A DNA stretch of 37,188 bases, taken from positions 1 to 37,188 of the forward strand of contig JAHBMJ010001006.1 of NCBI GenBank assembly GCA_018398765.1. Reading direction: 5' to 3'. The stretch is from Chromera velia (lineage: Eukaryota; Sar; Chromeraceae). The stretch's first letter is position 1, and each line of letters begins with the position of its first letter. The notes beneath the pieces are model-generated. The model did no database searches. It was not told where the DNA came from and saw only the letters and a program-made list of their open reading frames with translations. The position numbers and the translations under genes are program-made. Positions 11,142-23,100 of the stretch are shown piece by piece.

Positions 11142-13132
11142 ATGAAGAGAGTCGGTGTCTTACTCCTTGCTTTTGCTTCTTGCTCGAAGTGCACGTCTGC
11201 AGAAGCAGCAGACGCGCTCTCTGCCAGTCCGGCTGCAGAGGAGCACCTTCGTCCAGAGCCAACAGCACCACAGTTGTGTACTGAAGGGGAGGGGTGTGAG
11301 GAGAAAAGGTTCATCGTTCGCCTAAAGTCAGATGTTCTTTCGGCAAGACACACAGAGACGGGGGAGGATTTGGTCTTGTCGACCTTGAGTTCTCCAGATG
11401 AAATGGAGCTGGGTGGAGCTTCTTATGTGTCTGCAACAACTGCTGAGCTCGAGAAACTGCAGTCACAAGGACTAGTTGAAGGTTTCGAGGAAGATGCGGT
11501 CAGTTTTCCTCACGCTTTCTTGCTTTGCTTCCTACTTTGGGACTTTCCTTGCTTGTGTCTTTAAGTCTTTCTAAACTCAGAGGTGTTCCTTCTTGTCTGC
11601 AGATTCTTTCTCTTGACCCCATGGAGATGGAGGGAATGGATGAGATGCTGGAGGAAGCCGAAGAGGAAGAGGGGGAAGTCGAAGAGGGGGAAGAGGGAGA
11701 GGGGCGTCGTCGTCTGTCGAGTGTACAAGAGCAGAAGACAAAAAACGTCAACGCGGGGGGAATGCGCATTCCCCAACTGGATGGTCTTGACAGGATAGAC
11801 CACCGCTCTGAGCTTACCGATACGTACAGATGGAATACAGACGCACAGGGGGAGGGAGTTCACGTGTATGTGATCGATACTGGAGTCAGGACAACTCACA
11901 TTGAGTTTGAGGGTCGTATTGGTGCAGGTCGAAACTTTTTGTTGGGGGGGGACCCGTCGGATATCGAGGATTGTCAGGGACACGGCACACATGTCGCTGC
12001 AACGGTGGCAGGAAAGAACGTGGGGGTTGCGAAGAAGGCCACGATCCATCCGATTCGTGCGCTCCGGTGCTCCGGCACTGTGAACGCCAGTCGGGTGCTT
12101 CTGGCGTTGAGATGGTTGAAGAAAAAAGAAAACCGCCAGGATCCTGCGGTTGTGATTGCATCTCTCGGGGCTCGTGTGAAGATTCCATTGATTGATGAGG
12201 CAGTGAATGAGTTGTCAGAGAGCGGTGTGGCAGTGGTGGTGGCAGCAGGGAATGACTGGGGTCGGGATGCCTGTCTGACTTCTCCTGCTTCTGCAGACAA
12301 AGCGATCACTGTTGGGTCCATTGACCCTAAAACAGACAAAATCAGTCCCTTCTCCTCGAAAGGCCCGTGTGTAGACATCTACGCAACCGGACAGCGAGTC
12401 TGGTCGGCTCGGAATCAAACCGACCGATCGTACACGCAGCTCCACGGCACTTCCATGGCAGCGCCCCACGTCGCAGGTGTCATTGCGAGGTTCCAGCAAG
12501 GCCTCCCATCGAACCGCATAGGCGACGTGTGGACGGCTGTGGAGAAGCAAGCCACGGAGGGAGGCAAGAGGAGGCGACTTCAAGGCTCCTCCAGTGATAA
12601 CATCAAGATTTTGTACGCAAATGGTCAGTCGACTTATGCATAGACCCTTTCAGTTAGTGAGAAGTGAGTAAGTCAGTAAGTGAATGACTGACTGGATGAG
12701 TGACTTAGTGAGGTTTGGTGAGACAGATTGGCATGAGAGCCGTTCAGACAGAAAAATTCCACAATACCAGAAGTTCTACAGCTGGAAGAGGGGAAGAAAA
12801 AAAAAAAGACAGCTCGATTTTTTTGCTTGTGTTTTGATTCTGCCCTGCGCCTTCAACACTCATGTCTCTCTTCAGATCTCGTTCTGGACCTTTTCGCTCA
12901 TACTTCACTGCTGTTCTCTACTCTTTTCTCTTCTCCCTCTCTTTTGTCTGCAGCCCAAGCCACAGGCAAAAGTCTCCTCAGTGGCGAGACCCACGAGGAC
13001 GAAGTCTCCAGGCAATTCCGAGCGCCGTGGGTGTTGGTGATCGTCGTTGTTGGTTCGGCACTGGTCATTGGGGGGGTGTTGCTGCTCTGTTGGTTCTGCT
13101 GCTGCCGGGGCAGGTGTTTCCGGAAGTGGTAA
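11142..13132 (+). CDS. Membrane-anchored subtilisin-family serine protease
   Basis: Three exons (11142-11498, 11603-12623, 12954-13132 TAA) give 518 residues with all phases consistent. Residues 1-20 form a signal peptide (MKRVGVLLLAFASCSKCTSA). Residues ~50-120 resemble an inhibitor-I9 propeptide (RFIVRLKSD). A very acidic linker of Glu and Gly (~126-153) ends in RRR, a plausible processing site. The S8 catalytic domain follows, with Asp211 in VIDTG, His246 in GHGTHVA, oxyanion Asn336 in AAGND and Ser403 in GTSMAAPHVAG, closest in style to the proteinase K group. The last exon adds one transmembrane helix (~485-508) and a short Cys/Arg-rich tail. The protein should therefore be secreted or lumenal, anchored by its C-terminus, and activated by prodomain cleavage. 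Both introns begin GTCAGT. The protease call is firm; the substrate cannot be inferred. Confidence 0.88.
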
Positions 13133-14904
13133 CTTTAAATTGATGACCCGTTTGTGACGCCTTTCTCTGTTTTCAGATGAATGGTGGTCATGCAGATTGA
13201 AGAGAGAGCTCAGCAATATGCGTGGGCTCAGGCAACAATGAAGAAGAAGGCTTGTGGTAGAAAGGAGCGAAAGTTGGAAGTCGGGACGTCAACGTTGATC
13301 GTTTGTCCTGCAGAGTCCTGTCTTTCTTTGTTGTTTGCTTGTTTCAATGAAAGAGGGTGTGTGTGCATCGAATGCTTTTGAATGTCATCCATTGTACGTG
13401 AGTTGTTCGTGTGGTTTTGTGGTCCGGTGGTCTTGTCACTCTCTCAAATGTCTGACCTCTGTTCTTTGCTCTGTCTGTTTCTCGCTTTACGATCACTTTT
13501 TTGTCTATCTGCCTGTCTGTCTCTTTGTCTGTCTTCATTCGAACTTTTCTGCTCTCTGTCCGTCCATCTGTTCGTCTGTCTGGACAGATTGGCTTGACGG
13601 TCGGATTGCTTCATGTCTGTTTTCGTCTGTGGTCCGTTTGTTCGTGGGAAGACGGTTGCTTGGTGCCTCAAATAAATGAACTGGTTTAAACAGGGAATGG
13701 CTCCTTTCCTCGTTGCATGACTTCCCTCACTAATGCGCTCCTCCCTGTGAATCAGAATGAGCCGATTTGTTGATTCGAATTAGTCAGACGGGTGGGAGCA
13801 TGCAGGGAGGGAGGCAATAAAGCAGGAAGGATGGAAGTACCGCAAGAAGAGAGAAGTGAAAGCTTGCGTGGTGGGATATCTTTTACACCAGTGACACGAA
13901 ACGGATGAGAGATGAAGGATCGGGGCACCTTTCATCTCCGCACAACATGTATCCATCCCTCTGTCGATCCATCCATCCGGTCATCAAATAAGTCGAGAGA
14001 CGGCAGTCTTAATGCACACCCACACAGTGCGCCGCGAGCACTAGCATGACAACGGAGGGAAGGAGTTTTGTTCAGATTTGCGTGTACGATAGAGGGAGGG
14101 GGAAACTGTGTCTCTCTTCTTCCCTCCGCTACCAGTGAGGACACAAAATTCGATCGAGAGAGACCCTTTTATGCTGGTTGGCAGCAGTACACTCCGTTTA
14201 TGGTCTGTCTACATGCCTGCCTGGTATGTGGCCTTTTCCCCTTGGTGCACTATTGGAGCGATCTACGCGTCCTGTTGGCACTCTCCCCCTTCTTCTCCAT
14301 CTGCTCAAATTGAAAGATTGATGGACCGATTCCTCTTAGCCGTGTCAATTAAGGTCCTACAGCAAGCGAAGGGAGGGAATTTGCTTGCATGGAGGACAGC
14401 CCGAAGGGGTCCCCTTTTTTTCGCTCTTCCCTTGCTTTCGTATTCAAAGTCGCTTTCTTTGTGTGTCTCACTCAGACCACTTCAGTGAGAATGGATGTCA
14501 AAAGTGAGAATTGCAGTGCAGGATGCTTGTCGGGTGTGTGTGGATGCCTGCTGAATCGATCGATGCGAGGTCGCTCGAACCTCAACAAATGAATGGGTGA
14601 ATAAATAATGTATGCATGGGTGGATAATTGAACAATGAGTGTTGTGCTCCTTCCATCGCATGACAGTTTGGGGAGTCTTGCTGCACACAGTGCACAGTGG
14701 CGAAGCGTGAACTCTTATATGGTGTTGGTGACTGTGCGATGTACGTATGACTATGAATGGAAAGTTAGTCGAGAAGTATTAATTGTGAAAGCAGCGCACC
14801 GGCTCTTGAAGCTCTTCTGAAGCTAGCCTCTTCAATGCTGCCCTTATATTTTATGGCCGTTTATCTCTAGTTTTCTAGCAGTCTAGCTAGTAGCCGGGCA
14901 GCTT
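13133..14904. other. Downstream flank of the protease gene, no gene seen
   Basis: An acceptor-like TTTTCAG at 13170-13176 and an AATAAA at about 13671 may belong to the 3' end of the protease transcript. Degenerate GTCT/TCTG repeats fill 13440-13600. Open frames up to 126 codons occur, but none has convincing splice sites or recognisable protein character. Confidence 0.4.
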
Positions 14905-15283
14905 CCCTACAAAAATGAGTGAATTTATAAATGAATTTAAGTGAATTTAGATGAATTCACGTGAATTTAAGCCGTGAATTTAGATGAATTTAAGTGAATT
15001 TACAAGTGAATTTCAAGTATAAATTCACTAATGAATTTAGTTTTAAATTCACTATGAAATGAATTTAAGTGTTAATTTCTATGTAAAAAGCTTTAAATTC
15101 ATTTCAAAATGAATTTAGAAATCTAAATTCACAGTGAATTTAGCTTCAAAATTGACTTGTAATTAAATTTACTTAAATTCACCTAAATTCATCTAAATCT
15201 AGATTTAAATTCACTGCTTAAATTCACGTAAATTCATCTAAATTCACTTAAATTCATTTATAAATTCACTCATTTTTATAGGG
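14905..15283. mobile_element. 379-bp AT-rich foldback element (MITE-like)
   Basis: The left arm begins CCCTACAAAAATGAGTG and runs through repeated GAATTTA units. The right arm is its inverted complement, ending ATTTTTATAGGG. The outer ~70 bp of the two arms pair with only a few mismatches. The interior continues as AAATTCA/TGAATTT repeats in both orientations, so almost the whole element could fold into one hairpin. There is no coding capacity. No obvious target-site duplication flanks it, so a foldback transposon and a local palindromic expansion both remain possible. Confidence 0.6.
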
Positions 15284-16424
15284 TTTACGTACTGTATCCT
15301 AGACTATATCTTTATATATATAGTGAATTCCTGGGTTAATTCTGTTGTCTTCTAAATTTTCTCTACATAGACTACATTATTCTTAATCAAGTATGCAGAT
15401 CGAGTTAGATCGAGTTATCTAAGTTTAGCGACACGCATTACAAGCGAACTTGAACTTGAAGATATTAAAATTATATAATATTATGTTTTATGTATCTTAG
15501 CTATAGTACCTTACAAAATCCCAGCTAGAAACTTAGAAACTAAAAAAAAAAAAAAAATGTATAGGAATTCAGATAGGAATTTTTAAAGGCCCGGCCTATT
15601 AAAGGCTAAAATTATTATTTCTCGCAAACTGTGATCAGTTGGGACCTAGGTTGGGACTTAATAATAATGGTGGCAGTAACGGTGCTTATTATGCAGCTTA
15701 TATAGAGATCGAAAGAAACTCTAGATCAGACTTTATTAAAGCATCATGTCTTACAATTTAGAGTTTTTATCACTTGTCGATTGATAATGATCAGATGACT
15801 TGGATCTTGCACTAGCTACTGACAATCAATTTAGAAGGATTATTGTCTCAACATAAGAAAGTTCAATGCAGTGCATGTTTTCATGTAGATAGCGAAAGCT
15901 GAAAGAAAGTTTCTACGGAAGTTTTTATTGGCTGGCCACAAGTCTGCGTCGATCATTTCCGACTTACATGAAACATCGGAGAAGCAAAATTGTATCAGTG
16001 CTGCAAACTTTCGAACACCCTGTCGTACTGTAGCATGAGACTATACTCCTGCCCCCTGTGAAAGGAGGTCAACTCTTCCCAAGCCTGTGATCGACGCAAA
16101 CACGCATGCGATGAGTCTACATTGGATGAGTTCTCGGGACTGCATGCTCACAGGGAGCGGTTCATGAATTCATTAGAACCCCCCCCCTCACGATTCATCG
16201 AATTCGATCTGTTCCCTGATGCGGACCTGTCTGCAAAAAACCCAAGGAGATCAGGCGTGTGCAAGCCATTGATACACCAAATCGGGTGTGTATGACTGAC
16301 TGTTGTCGATTCTTTCCCGGTGTTCAAAACTTGTCCTTAATTGTGTGCACTCACAAAAGTTGAAGGGAATGCCTCACTTAGGCACCCCATTTTTTAATTA
16401 ACCAATTCCGATTCGAGTTTCTTC
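15284..16424. other. AT-rich intergenic stretch, nothing recognised
   Basis: Low-GC sequence without long open frames from 15284 to about 16050, returning to average composition before the RUS gene. I see no RNA gene or repeat array here apart from short A-runs (15541-15556). Confidence 0.4.
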
Positions 16425-19400
16425 TCAGTTTGCCTTCTTTTCTTTCCCCGCCTTGCCCGATTTGATCGCCCCCCCCTTTGCAGCCTCGGGGAGAGTTTCC
16501 TTCTCGTCGTCGTCGGGCTTCAGCTCCAAAACGCTGACTGCCATAATGTTGGCAATCATGTGGGACTGCACATACACAAGGCAGAAAAGAAAATTAGGGC
16601 AGGGTGCATAGAGAGGGGTCGCGAAAGCTGTCCTATGGTTTCTTCCATTGGACATTTTTTTGAATTGCATGCATGCTTCTTTTCTCTTTCTCGACCACGA
16701 AGAAAGATGAGACGCACAGTCAGCGTCCTTATCCACAATTTGAAACCCCCCCTCTCCTAGATGAGTCGGGCCTCAAGATAATCCTACCGTGCTTGAGTTC
16801 TGCAGTAACATGCACGGAACTTGAAGAACCGGTCTCCGAGCATTTCTTTCTCTTGCACGGCCCCGCTGGTCAATTCCACGATGTGCACACAAATGTTGAA
16901 GAAGATGTGCAGCAGCATCTTGCAAGGTTGGCATTGTGAGTGGCAGGCAGATCGGCCAACCAAACTTTGCTACATGCATACAGAGAGGTGGACCGACAAG
17001 AAGACCTTCTGTCTACATTTCCTTCCTGCATGTCGTTCAGAGACTGACCAGGGTAAACGTGGTGAACAACCCCAGACTCAAACTCGGGCTCAGTCTACCT
17101 CTTCTGCAAAAAACAATGGGGGAGGGAGAAGAGAGGATGACCATATACACAAACACGGAGTTTCGTGTGGGAAGAAAGCAGGGTCTTTGAAAGGCCTGCA
17201 AATAAAGTCAGGGAAGGGAGGGAGGGAGAAGAGAGCAGGAGTGGAAGAAAAATATTCCACAAAGATGGTCAAGGAGACAAAAAATGGGAACACGGGTGCC
17301 TTGCAGCGGAACAGAAATTCGTTTCCGTTTTCATTCACACTACCGTTCGAAATTCCATTCGATCTCAATCCTTTCTTCTTTCGCATACTGACTGTTCACC
17401 TTGTCGGGAAAGCTTGAAAGGAAAGGCCGACTGACCGAAGGAAGAGGTAGGCGATGGCGATTCCCACCGCCTTCACACCTCTATCCTGGTTCCCCTCCTT
17501 TGCGGCACAGTCAGCGAAGTTCTCTTTCCTGGCGAAGTGACGCATCAACGCTGCACGGGTGCACCCTCCAGTGACGCCCCCGATCTGGTAGAGGACAGCG
17601 GCGACGCACGCGAGGGGAAGGTAGAGGTCGGGACGCACACCTGGACAAACACACACAGACAGAAACGCACGCATGAAAGAGAGGGGAGGATGCTTCAGCA
17701 GAGGGAGGGACGAGGATGGGGAGGCGGAGAAAGAGAGACTCCACCGGTTTCACCTGGCGTGTATTCTTCCCGCTCGTTTTCACACCCATCAGCTCACGGA
17801 ACCAGAGCCTGACTGACTGTCCCGCTCAATAACGACATGAACGAACGCTCACTTGTGTCCCCATTTCTACCTTCCCTCCCTGCACCTCATCAATTGTTGG
17901 CCTCCTGATTTAACGACGCAAACACCAACATACAGTCCAACCCCTTGCCCCCCCACCATGCACGGATCTCTTGGGCACAGCCACAGAAAGTCCCCCGCCC
18001 GCTGCTCACCCCACCGATCCCCTCATCAATCCACATCCATCTCTCCAGCCAGCTCACCTGCATACAGCTCCAGAGAGGCCGCCACGCCCCCCACGATCTC
18101 GGAGAGAAGTCGGAAGTATGGGAGGTACCTGAGTGAGTGACGCATGTATTAAAAGTCTGTGCGCGTAATTCAAAAGAACATGCGCAAGAGGAGGGAGGAC
18201 ACTTCGCTTGCTCGAGAGGAGGTGAGGAGGAGAGGACGAGAGTGAGAGGCGACGACTGAAGTAACAACTGTCGAAGCAAGAAAGGGAACAACTCATTCCC
18301 GGGCGTTATTGAGCGAGTTCAATCATGAAGACACGAAAATTCCTCCAGTTTCCACCCTCCCTACCTGCTCTGGGAGAAGAGAGAGGTGAGTACGGGAACT
18401 CCACAGGCAAGCCCCACCACCATTCCGACGAGGTCCTTGATGCCTGCATGTAGGCAATGATTAGTCATCAATAACGCACTAAGTAGATAACCGAATGCTA
18501 CGGGCAAAATTAAATTAAGGTGGCGCTGATGCTGGTGAACCTCATGCATGGTCATGCACACACGCCAACCAGGCCTTCGATGACGGAACAGATCAAGAGA
18601 CGAACAGAACAGAACAGAACAGAACAGAAGTGAAGAGAAGAGAACAGAGCAGGCAGGGAGGGGTCTTCGTTGAAGGGAATGGGGAAAAACAAAACTCCCC
18701 AAAAAAGAAGCAAACACAACGTGGTCAGAGAGAAACGATTGTCAGGAAAAGCTCGCTTCCCTGGAGCTCTTCCGGGGTGACATGCTTTTCGTCTTATGCA
18801 GGCATGTATGCATGCCTTCTTTCGTGATTGTGTGAGTCATTCTCTTCTTTTTTGCGCGGTCTGCGACATGTTGTTCATCTGTCCTTTGAGTACCTTGTGC
18901 CTCCGTCTAATAGTCTCTCTGCGAGTGTATTCACTCGGTGATTCTTAACCGCAAGGAAAATCTTGGCCTCCGGCTGGCTGACTAACTGACACCAAATCAT
19001 CATCGCCTTCTCCGGACTGGCATCAGGGTCTCCCACCCCGACTCCAACCAGAATCGCAATCATGGTCAGAACGCCCCGAAAGTACGCACAAAAACCTCCA
19101 AGAGTATCCCAAAATTGATACCTGCGAGCAGAAACAAGAGAGACAGCCATCCGGGGAGAGCAAATTAAGACTCGAACATCTTTCATTTTTCCAGTTCAAG
19201 GTCCGCCAGTTGTTTGTGGAGAGGACACGAAGAAGCCCCAAAGGCCGTAGAGACGAGAAATAGAAGTGAAAGGGGTACACATCTGTCAGAGCAAGGAAAG
19301 AAAGACGGAAAGTGGTCCGTGTTGTCTCTACTCAGGTCTAGAGCCATTTCTTTAGGTCGAGGAATCAGAAGCAGAGTGAACAAAGCTGACGCACGCCATG

Positions 19401-19561
19401 TAGTCCTTAGAGACGGAGTCAGGAAACCCCTTCGGCAGAAACATGCTCGTGAACATCCCGCTGAGAAGAGAGGACTCCCCGGACGCCTCTGCACTCTCTT
19501 TGACAGCATCACGCTCTTCCCCGTCAGCAGTAGACGGCGGGTCTTTCACTGCCTTGCCCAT
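16425..19561 (-). CDS. RUS-family (DUF647) protein, compact form
   Basis: Seven minus-strand exons join without a phase conflict: 19561-19395 (ATG), 19121-18991, 18443-18365, 18128-18058, 17640-17436, 17103-17049, 16565-16425 (TGA), giving 282 residues. The order of motifs is that of ROOT UV-B SENSITIVE/DUF647 proteins: FLPKGFPDSVSKDYMA, then YQFWDTLGGFCAYFRGVL, VGVGDPDASPEKAMMIW-CIKD, YLPYFRLLSEIVGG, the signature TGGCTRAALMRHFARKENFAD followed by AAKEGNQD, and finally SHMIANIMAVSVLELKP. Plant members influence auxin transport, vitamin B6 homeostasis and UV-B responses; the biochemical activity of the family is unsettled. This copy stops soon after the His-Ala-Asn-Ala-Val segment and ends in a Lys-rich tail, so it lacks the C-terminal ~150 residues of plant RUS proteins. 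The 55-nt exon at 17103-17049 was found only by combining phase and family motif. The gene is divergent from the GGT-like gene. Confidence 0.85.
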
Positions 19562-20158
19562 TGAGATAGTACGGATGCGAAAATTTTTTGTTTACAAACT
19601 GGATCCAAATTCGGATACGCGTTGTCTTTCGTGGTTCTTTCCTCTCCTTTCACACCCGCCTCGAAAAGCAGTCCTCTTCAGCCTGCCCTATCCGACGCAG
19701 GAATGCATTCCACGAGAGTCACAGGAATTTTGGAACACAGGAGGAGAGCTGCAAGAGCAGTTCAGAATCCGAGCGAGGGTCAAAGATTTTTTGCAAGGAG
19801 ACTTTTGTGGCAGAAAAAGGTCAGACAAATTAATGTTGTTGTGCGCACGCAAAGCGCGCCAAGCGACTCGGATGTGCGTGAGCCAAACCGAGCCAAAATT
19901 CCAGGAGACGGGACGCGTGTCAGGGAAGTGCCCCAACGAATCGCTGTATTTCTGTCTGACAGTGGAATGGTGCACACGATTCCAATGACAGAGGCTCTAT
20001 GTACATCTTGTTGCGAGAATTAAAGTGGGCCCTACCGCTTGACAGATTCAGTGACCTTTTGAGTATCGATCAGGGGATCGCGCCTAACCCAACCGTCGAA
20101 GAATTCATCTTGCCGTCTCGTCTCCTGTGTCTCCTCCCTTTTGTGACAAAACACGAAC
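19562..20158. promoter_or_regulatory. Shared upstream region of the RUS and GGT-like genes
   Basis: The 597 bp between the two divergent start codons should contain both promoters. Long open frames cross it on both strands, but none has splice junctions or protein-family character. No TATA box or other element can be assigned with confidence. The role is inferred from gene orientation only. Confidence 0.35.
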
Positions 20159-23100
20159 ATGCGGACCCACCTGACGACAGAGAGGTTGGTGTACAATCGA
20201 CAACAGACGTCATGTATATATCTCCTCTGTGTGCTCTCACGCGATGTGACTGATGGCTCTTTCTGCAGGACTCCGCCCAAGTACGTCTCTCGACGATCTT
20301 GTGTCGGGGCTCTCGGGGGCATCGTCGCCTCCTCCCAGACCCTGGCATCTGAGGCCGGTGTGCGCATACTCAGAGAGGGGGGCAATGCCGTGGACGCCGC
20401 CATCGCTACTGCGGCGGTGCTTGCGGTGACGGAGCCTTGCTCCACCGGAATCGGCGGTGGGTGGGTGGCTCGGTGGGAAAAGGGGGGAAATGGTTTGTGG
20501 CAGGGCACGTTGGTGGTGGAGGGAGCTGTGCATCCTGCCGTAATGGTGATGTACGTAGCAGTGGCTTCTTTTTCAAAGAATCGGAGAAGCACGAGCCAGA
20601 TCTGTGTTCTTTGTGTCTCGCCGCCCCTTTTGTCCCTGCGCCGCAGCTTCTCTCTCCTGTCTCCGTCTGTACAATTCCTGCAGGAGACTGCTTCATTCTC
20701 TTCTACTGCGCAAAGGAGCGCAAGGTCTTCGGACTGAACGGGAGCGGTCGGAGTGGGGCGGCATGCACGTGGGAACGTGTGATGGCCCAGACCGAAAAGG
20801 AGAGGGAAGACCCATGGCACGCCCGGAATGTGACAGTTCCTGGGGCAGTGGCGGGGTGGTGTGATGCTCTGGGTGGGTCTGCGTCCTTCTCCCTTTTGGC
20901 GTTTCTGTTTTAAAAAAGCAGTGCACAAATTGGGGTTGGTCAGGCGTATTGATGAGTTCAATGAAAGAGAAAAAAAAACTGCCGTTCCCACGCCGGATTT
21001 TTCCTTCTGAATCACGACGTAGACAAAAGAGAGGATCGTGAAGGCTCTTTGTGAGACGGTGCCTCCCTGGAAGGCTTTGCTTTGCCCTGCGCATTTTTCC
21101 TATGAAACAAGGAACCCACAGGGCCTCAGGGTGCGTCTGACTGAATTGACTTTTTGTCCTTCTTCAGACTAGGTTTTTTTTTCCCCTCCTCTGCAGAAAA
21201 ATGGGGCACAAAGAGTCTGAAGGAAGTTTTGGCCCCAGCGATCGAGCTAGCAGAAGGGGGATTTCCCGTTGGTCAGTCGGCATGAAGTGAGAGAGAGAGG
21301 GAGGGAGGACAAACAAAACGCTCATCGGATCAGCAGATCGTTGGCGACCAGGACGGGGAGAAGCAAAGAATTTGGATTCCTTTTTGGAGCAGAGCAGAAA
21401 GGACGGGCAGCGAAAGGAGGAAAGGAAAGGAATGCAGGGCGGCACGATTGGAGGCAAGAAGAAGAGAAGTGGGAGATTTCGGGGATGTCCCTGAGGCTGC
21501 TCTCTTTAGTTTTCATAGATTGGTTTGTCGAAGGGGGGGACTAAGACACGTCTCTCTGTGAAAGTAAAGTTGCCAGTCCTCGGTTATCCTCACAATAATT
21601 TTCGGTGCCTGCAGGTGAGATCACAGCGAATGGATGGGCGAACGGGAAGACCCAGTTAATGCGGTCGTCTGAAACGTCAGCTAGGAGGGGGAGGAACGGG
21701 GAAAGTGATAGAGGGACAGTGAGGGATCAGAGGAGGCGAAATTTCATTGCTGTCTCCATGTCTGGGTAATTGGATTTACTTGATCCAAGTAGGTGTTGTC
21801 CGGACTCCATATGACTTTTGGACACAGGATTCACGGGGGGGGGCGAGGGGGCTGTTGCTGGTAGCTTCAGCATACAACGAGATATTGCTGGAGTTTGCTC
21901 CTCTGCGCCAGTATGTCCCAGTGCCCCTTTTGTTGTCCGATCTTCTTCTCTGCGTATGTGTCCATGTTTGCAGTGCGCGTGCCGCTCTGCTGATCAACGG
22001 AGAGAGAACGCCTGCGAACGGGGAGATCTTCAGGAACCCCCGTCTTGCAGAGAGTCAGTGCACACCTGCAGATAGAAAGAAAAAGGGACAGAACCAACGG
22101 GGGAGAGGGAGAGAGAAAGGGGGGGGAAAAGAAGAGGAAGGAAACACCGTGATTCGTTGCGAAGAGCATTGCTGGACTTCCTTTCCCCCCCAGATTCGTC
22201 TTTGGAGTTTTTTCGCTGCATAGCTCATTTCTCTGCTGCACATGCAGGACTGAAGGCGCTGGCATCTGAGGGAAGGGACGCGTTCTACAAGGGGGAGTGT
22301 GCGGAGAGAATATGCGAAACCGTGAAGAAAGCGGTGGGTAAGAACGAGGAAGCGAAAAAGGCAGACAGAGCGTGAGAGTATGCGAGGAAGTCTCGAAAAA
22401 GAGGCAGCCAAATATTTAATCAACCATCGAGTCACCCCGGATGCATGTGGTGCGGGCAAACCTGAAGACTGGAATGCGGAGGTTTCTTCAAGTATTCTAA
22501 AAGGGGTTGTGTACGCAGAAATATTTCTATTTCTTTGATGACTTCTCCATCCGGTTGGAGGACAGATAATACAGCAAGCCAGAGCTTCGTTTCTTTTGAT
22601 CACTTGCTCCTTTCCTCCCTCTCTAAAAGTTTCGGTCTCTAGCTGTCCTGACTTCAATCAGTGATGCATTTTTTCTTCTTGTTGTTGCGCGAATGCCTCC
22701 AGGGGGGTTTTCTTGTTCCTGAAGATTTGGCGACTCACACAAGCGATTTTGTCACGCCACTCTCGGCAGCCTTCAACGATCTCCAGGTATGTATGTGGGA
22801 ATTGTGGGGATCTTCTTTTTTTCTCTTTCTGTTTTCTTCTGGCACTCCTTCTGCTTCTCATTTACAGCCTTATGTCTTATCTCCCCCATCTGGAAAAAAG
22901 GACGTGTTGCATTTTGTTTTCAATGTGCCGAGAAGCACCGGAGTGCAAAGTGCCCGAAGGTAACTCGAGTCCTGTGCATCCAATCCTTGTGCGGTTTTTC
23001 TCGCCAAGGTGGAACCCTTTCGAGGCCAGATTCGTGCTATCTATCCTTGTTCATGCAAGCAAGCAGGTGTACGGCATGCCACCGAACGGGCAGGGCATAG

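Noticed and set aside
16788-16918. Hydrophobic minus-strand stretch (MLLHIFFNICVHIVELTSG...) that looked like a RUS exon
   Set aside because: Its phase does not fit either neighbour. The 55-nt exon at 17103-17049 fits both phases and supplies the expected segment before the SHMIAN motif.
19443-20023. Plus-strand frames up to 181 codons between the RUS and GGT-like genes
   Set aside because: No family similarity and no splice signals. Part overlaps RUS exon 1 antisense and the rest is the intergenic promoter region.
20032-21015. 327-codon minus-strand frame overlapping the start of the GGT-like gene
   Set aside because: It lies antisense to three GGT-like exons that match the family block by block. 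The frame is a shadow of GC-rich coding sequence.
22862-22962. Open stretch with an acceptor-like TTTACAG and a GTAACT donor in the GGT-like gene
   Set aside because: Family alignment runs directly from FNDLQ (exon 8) to [10 protein letters not shown] (exon 9), and the stretch has no counterpart in the family.
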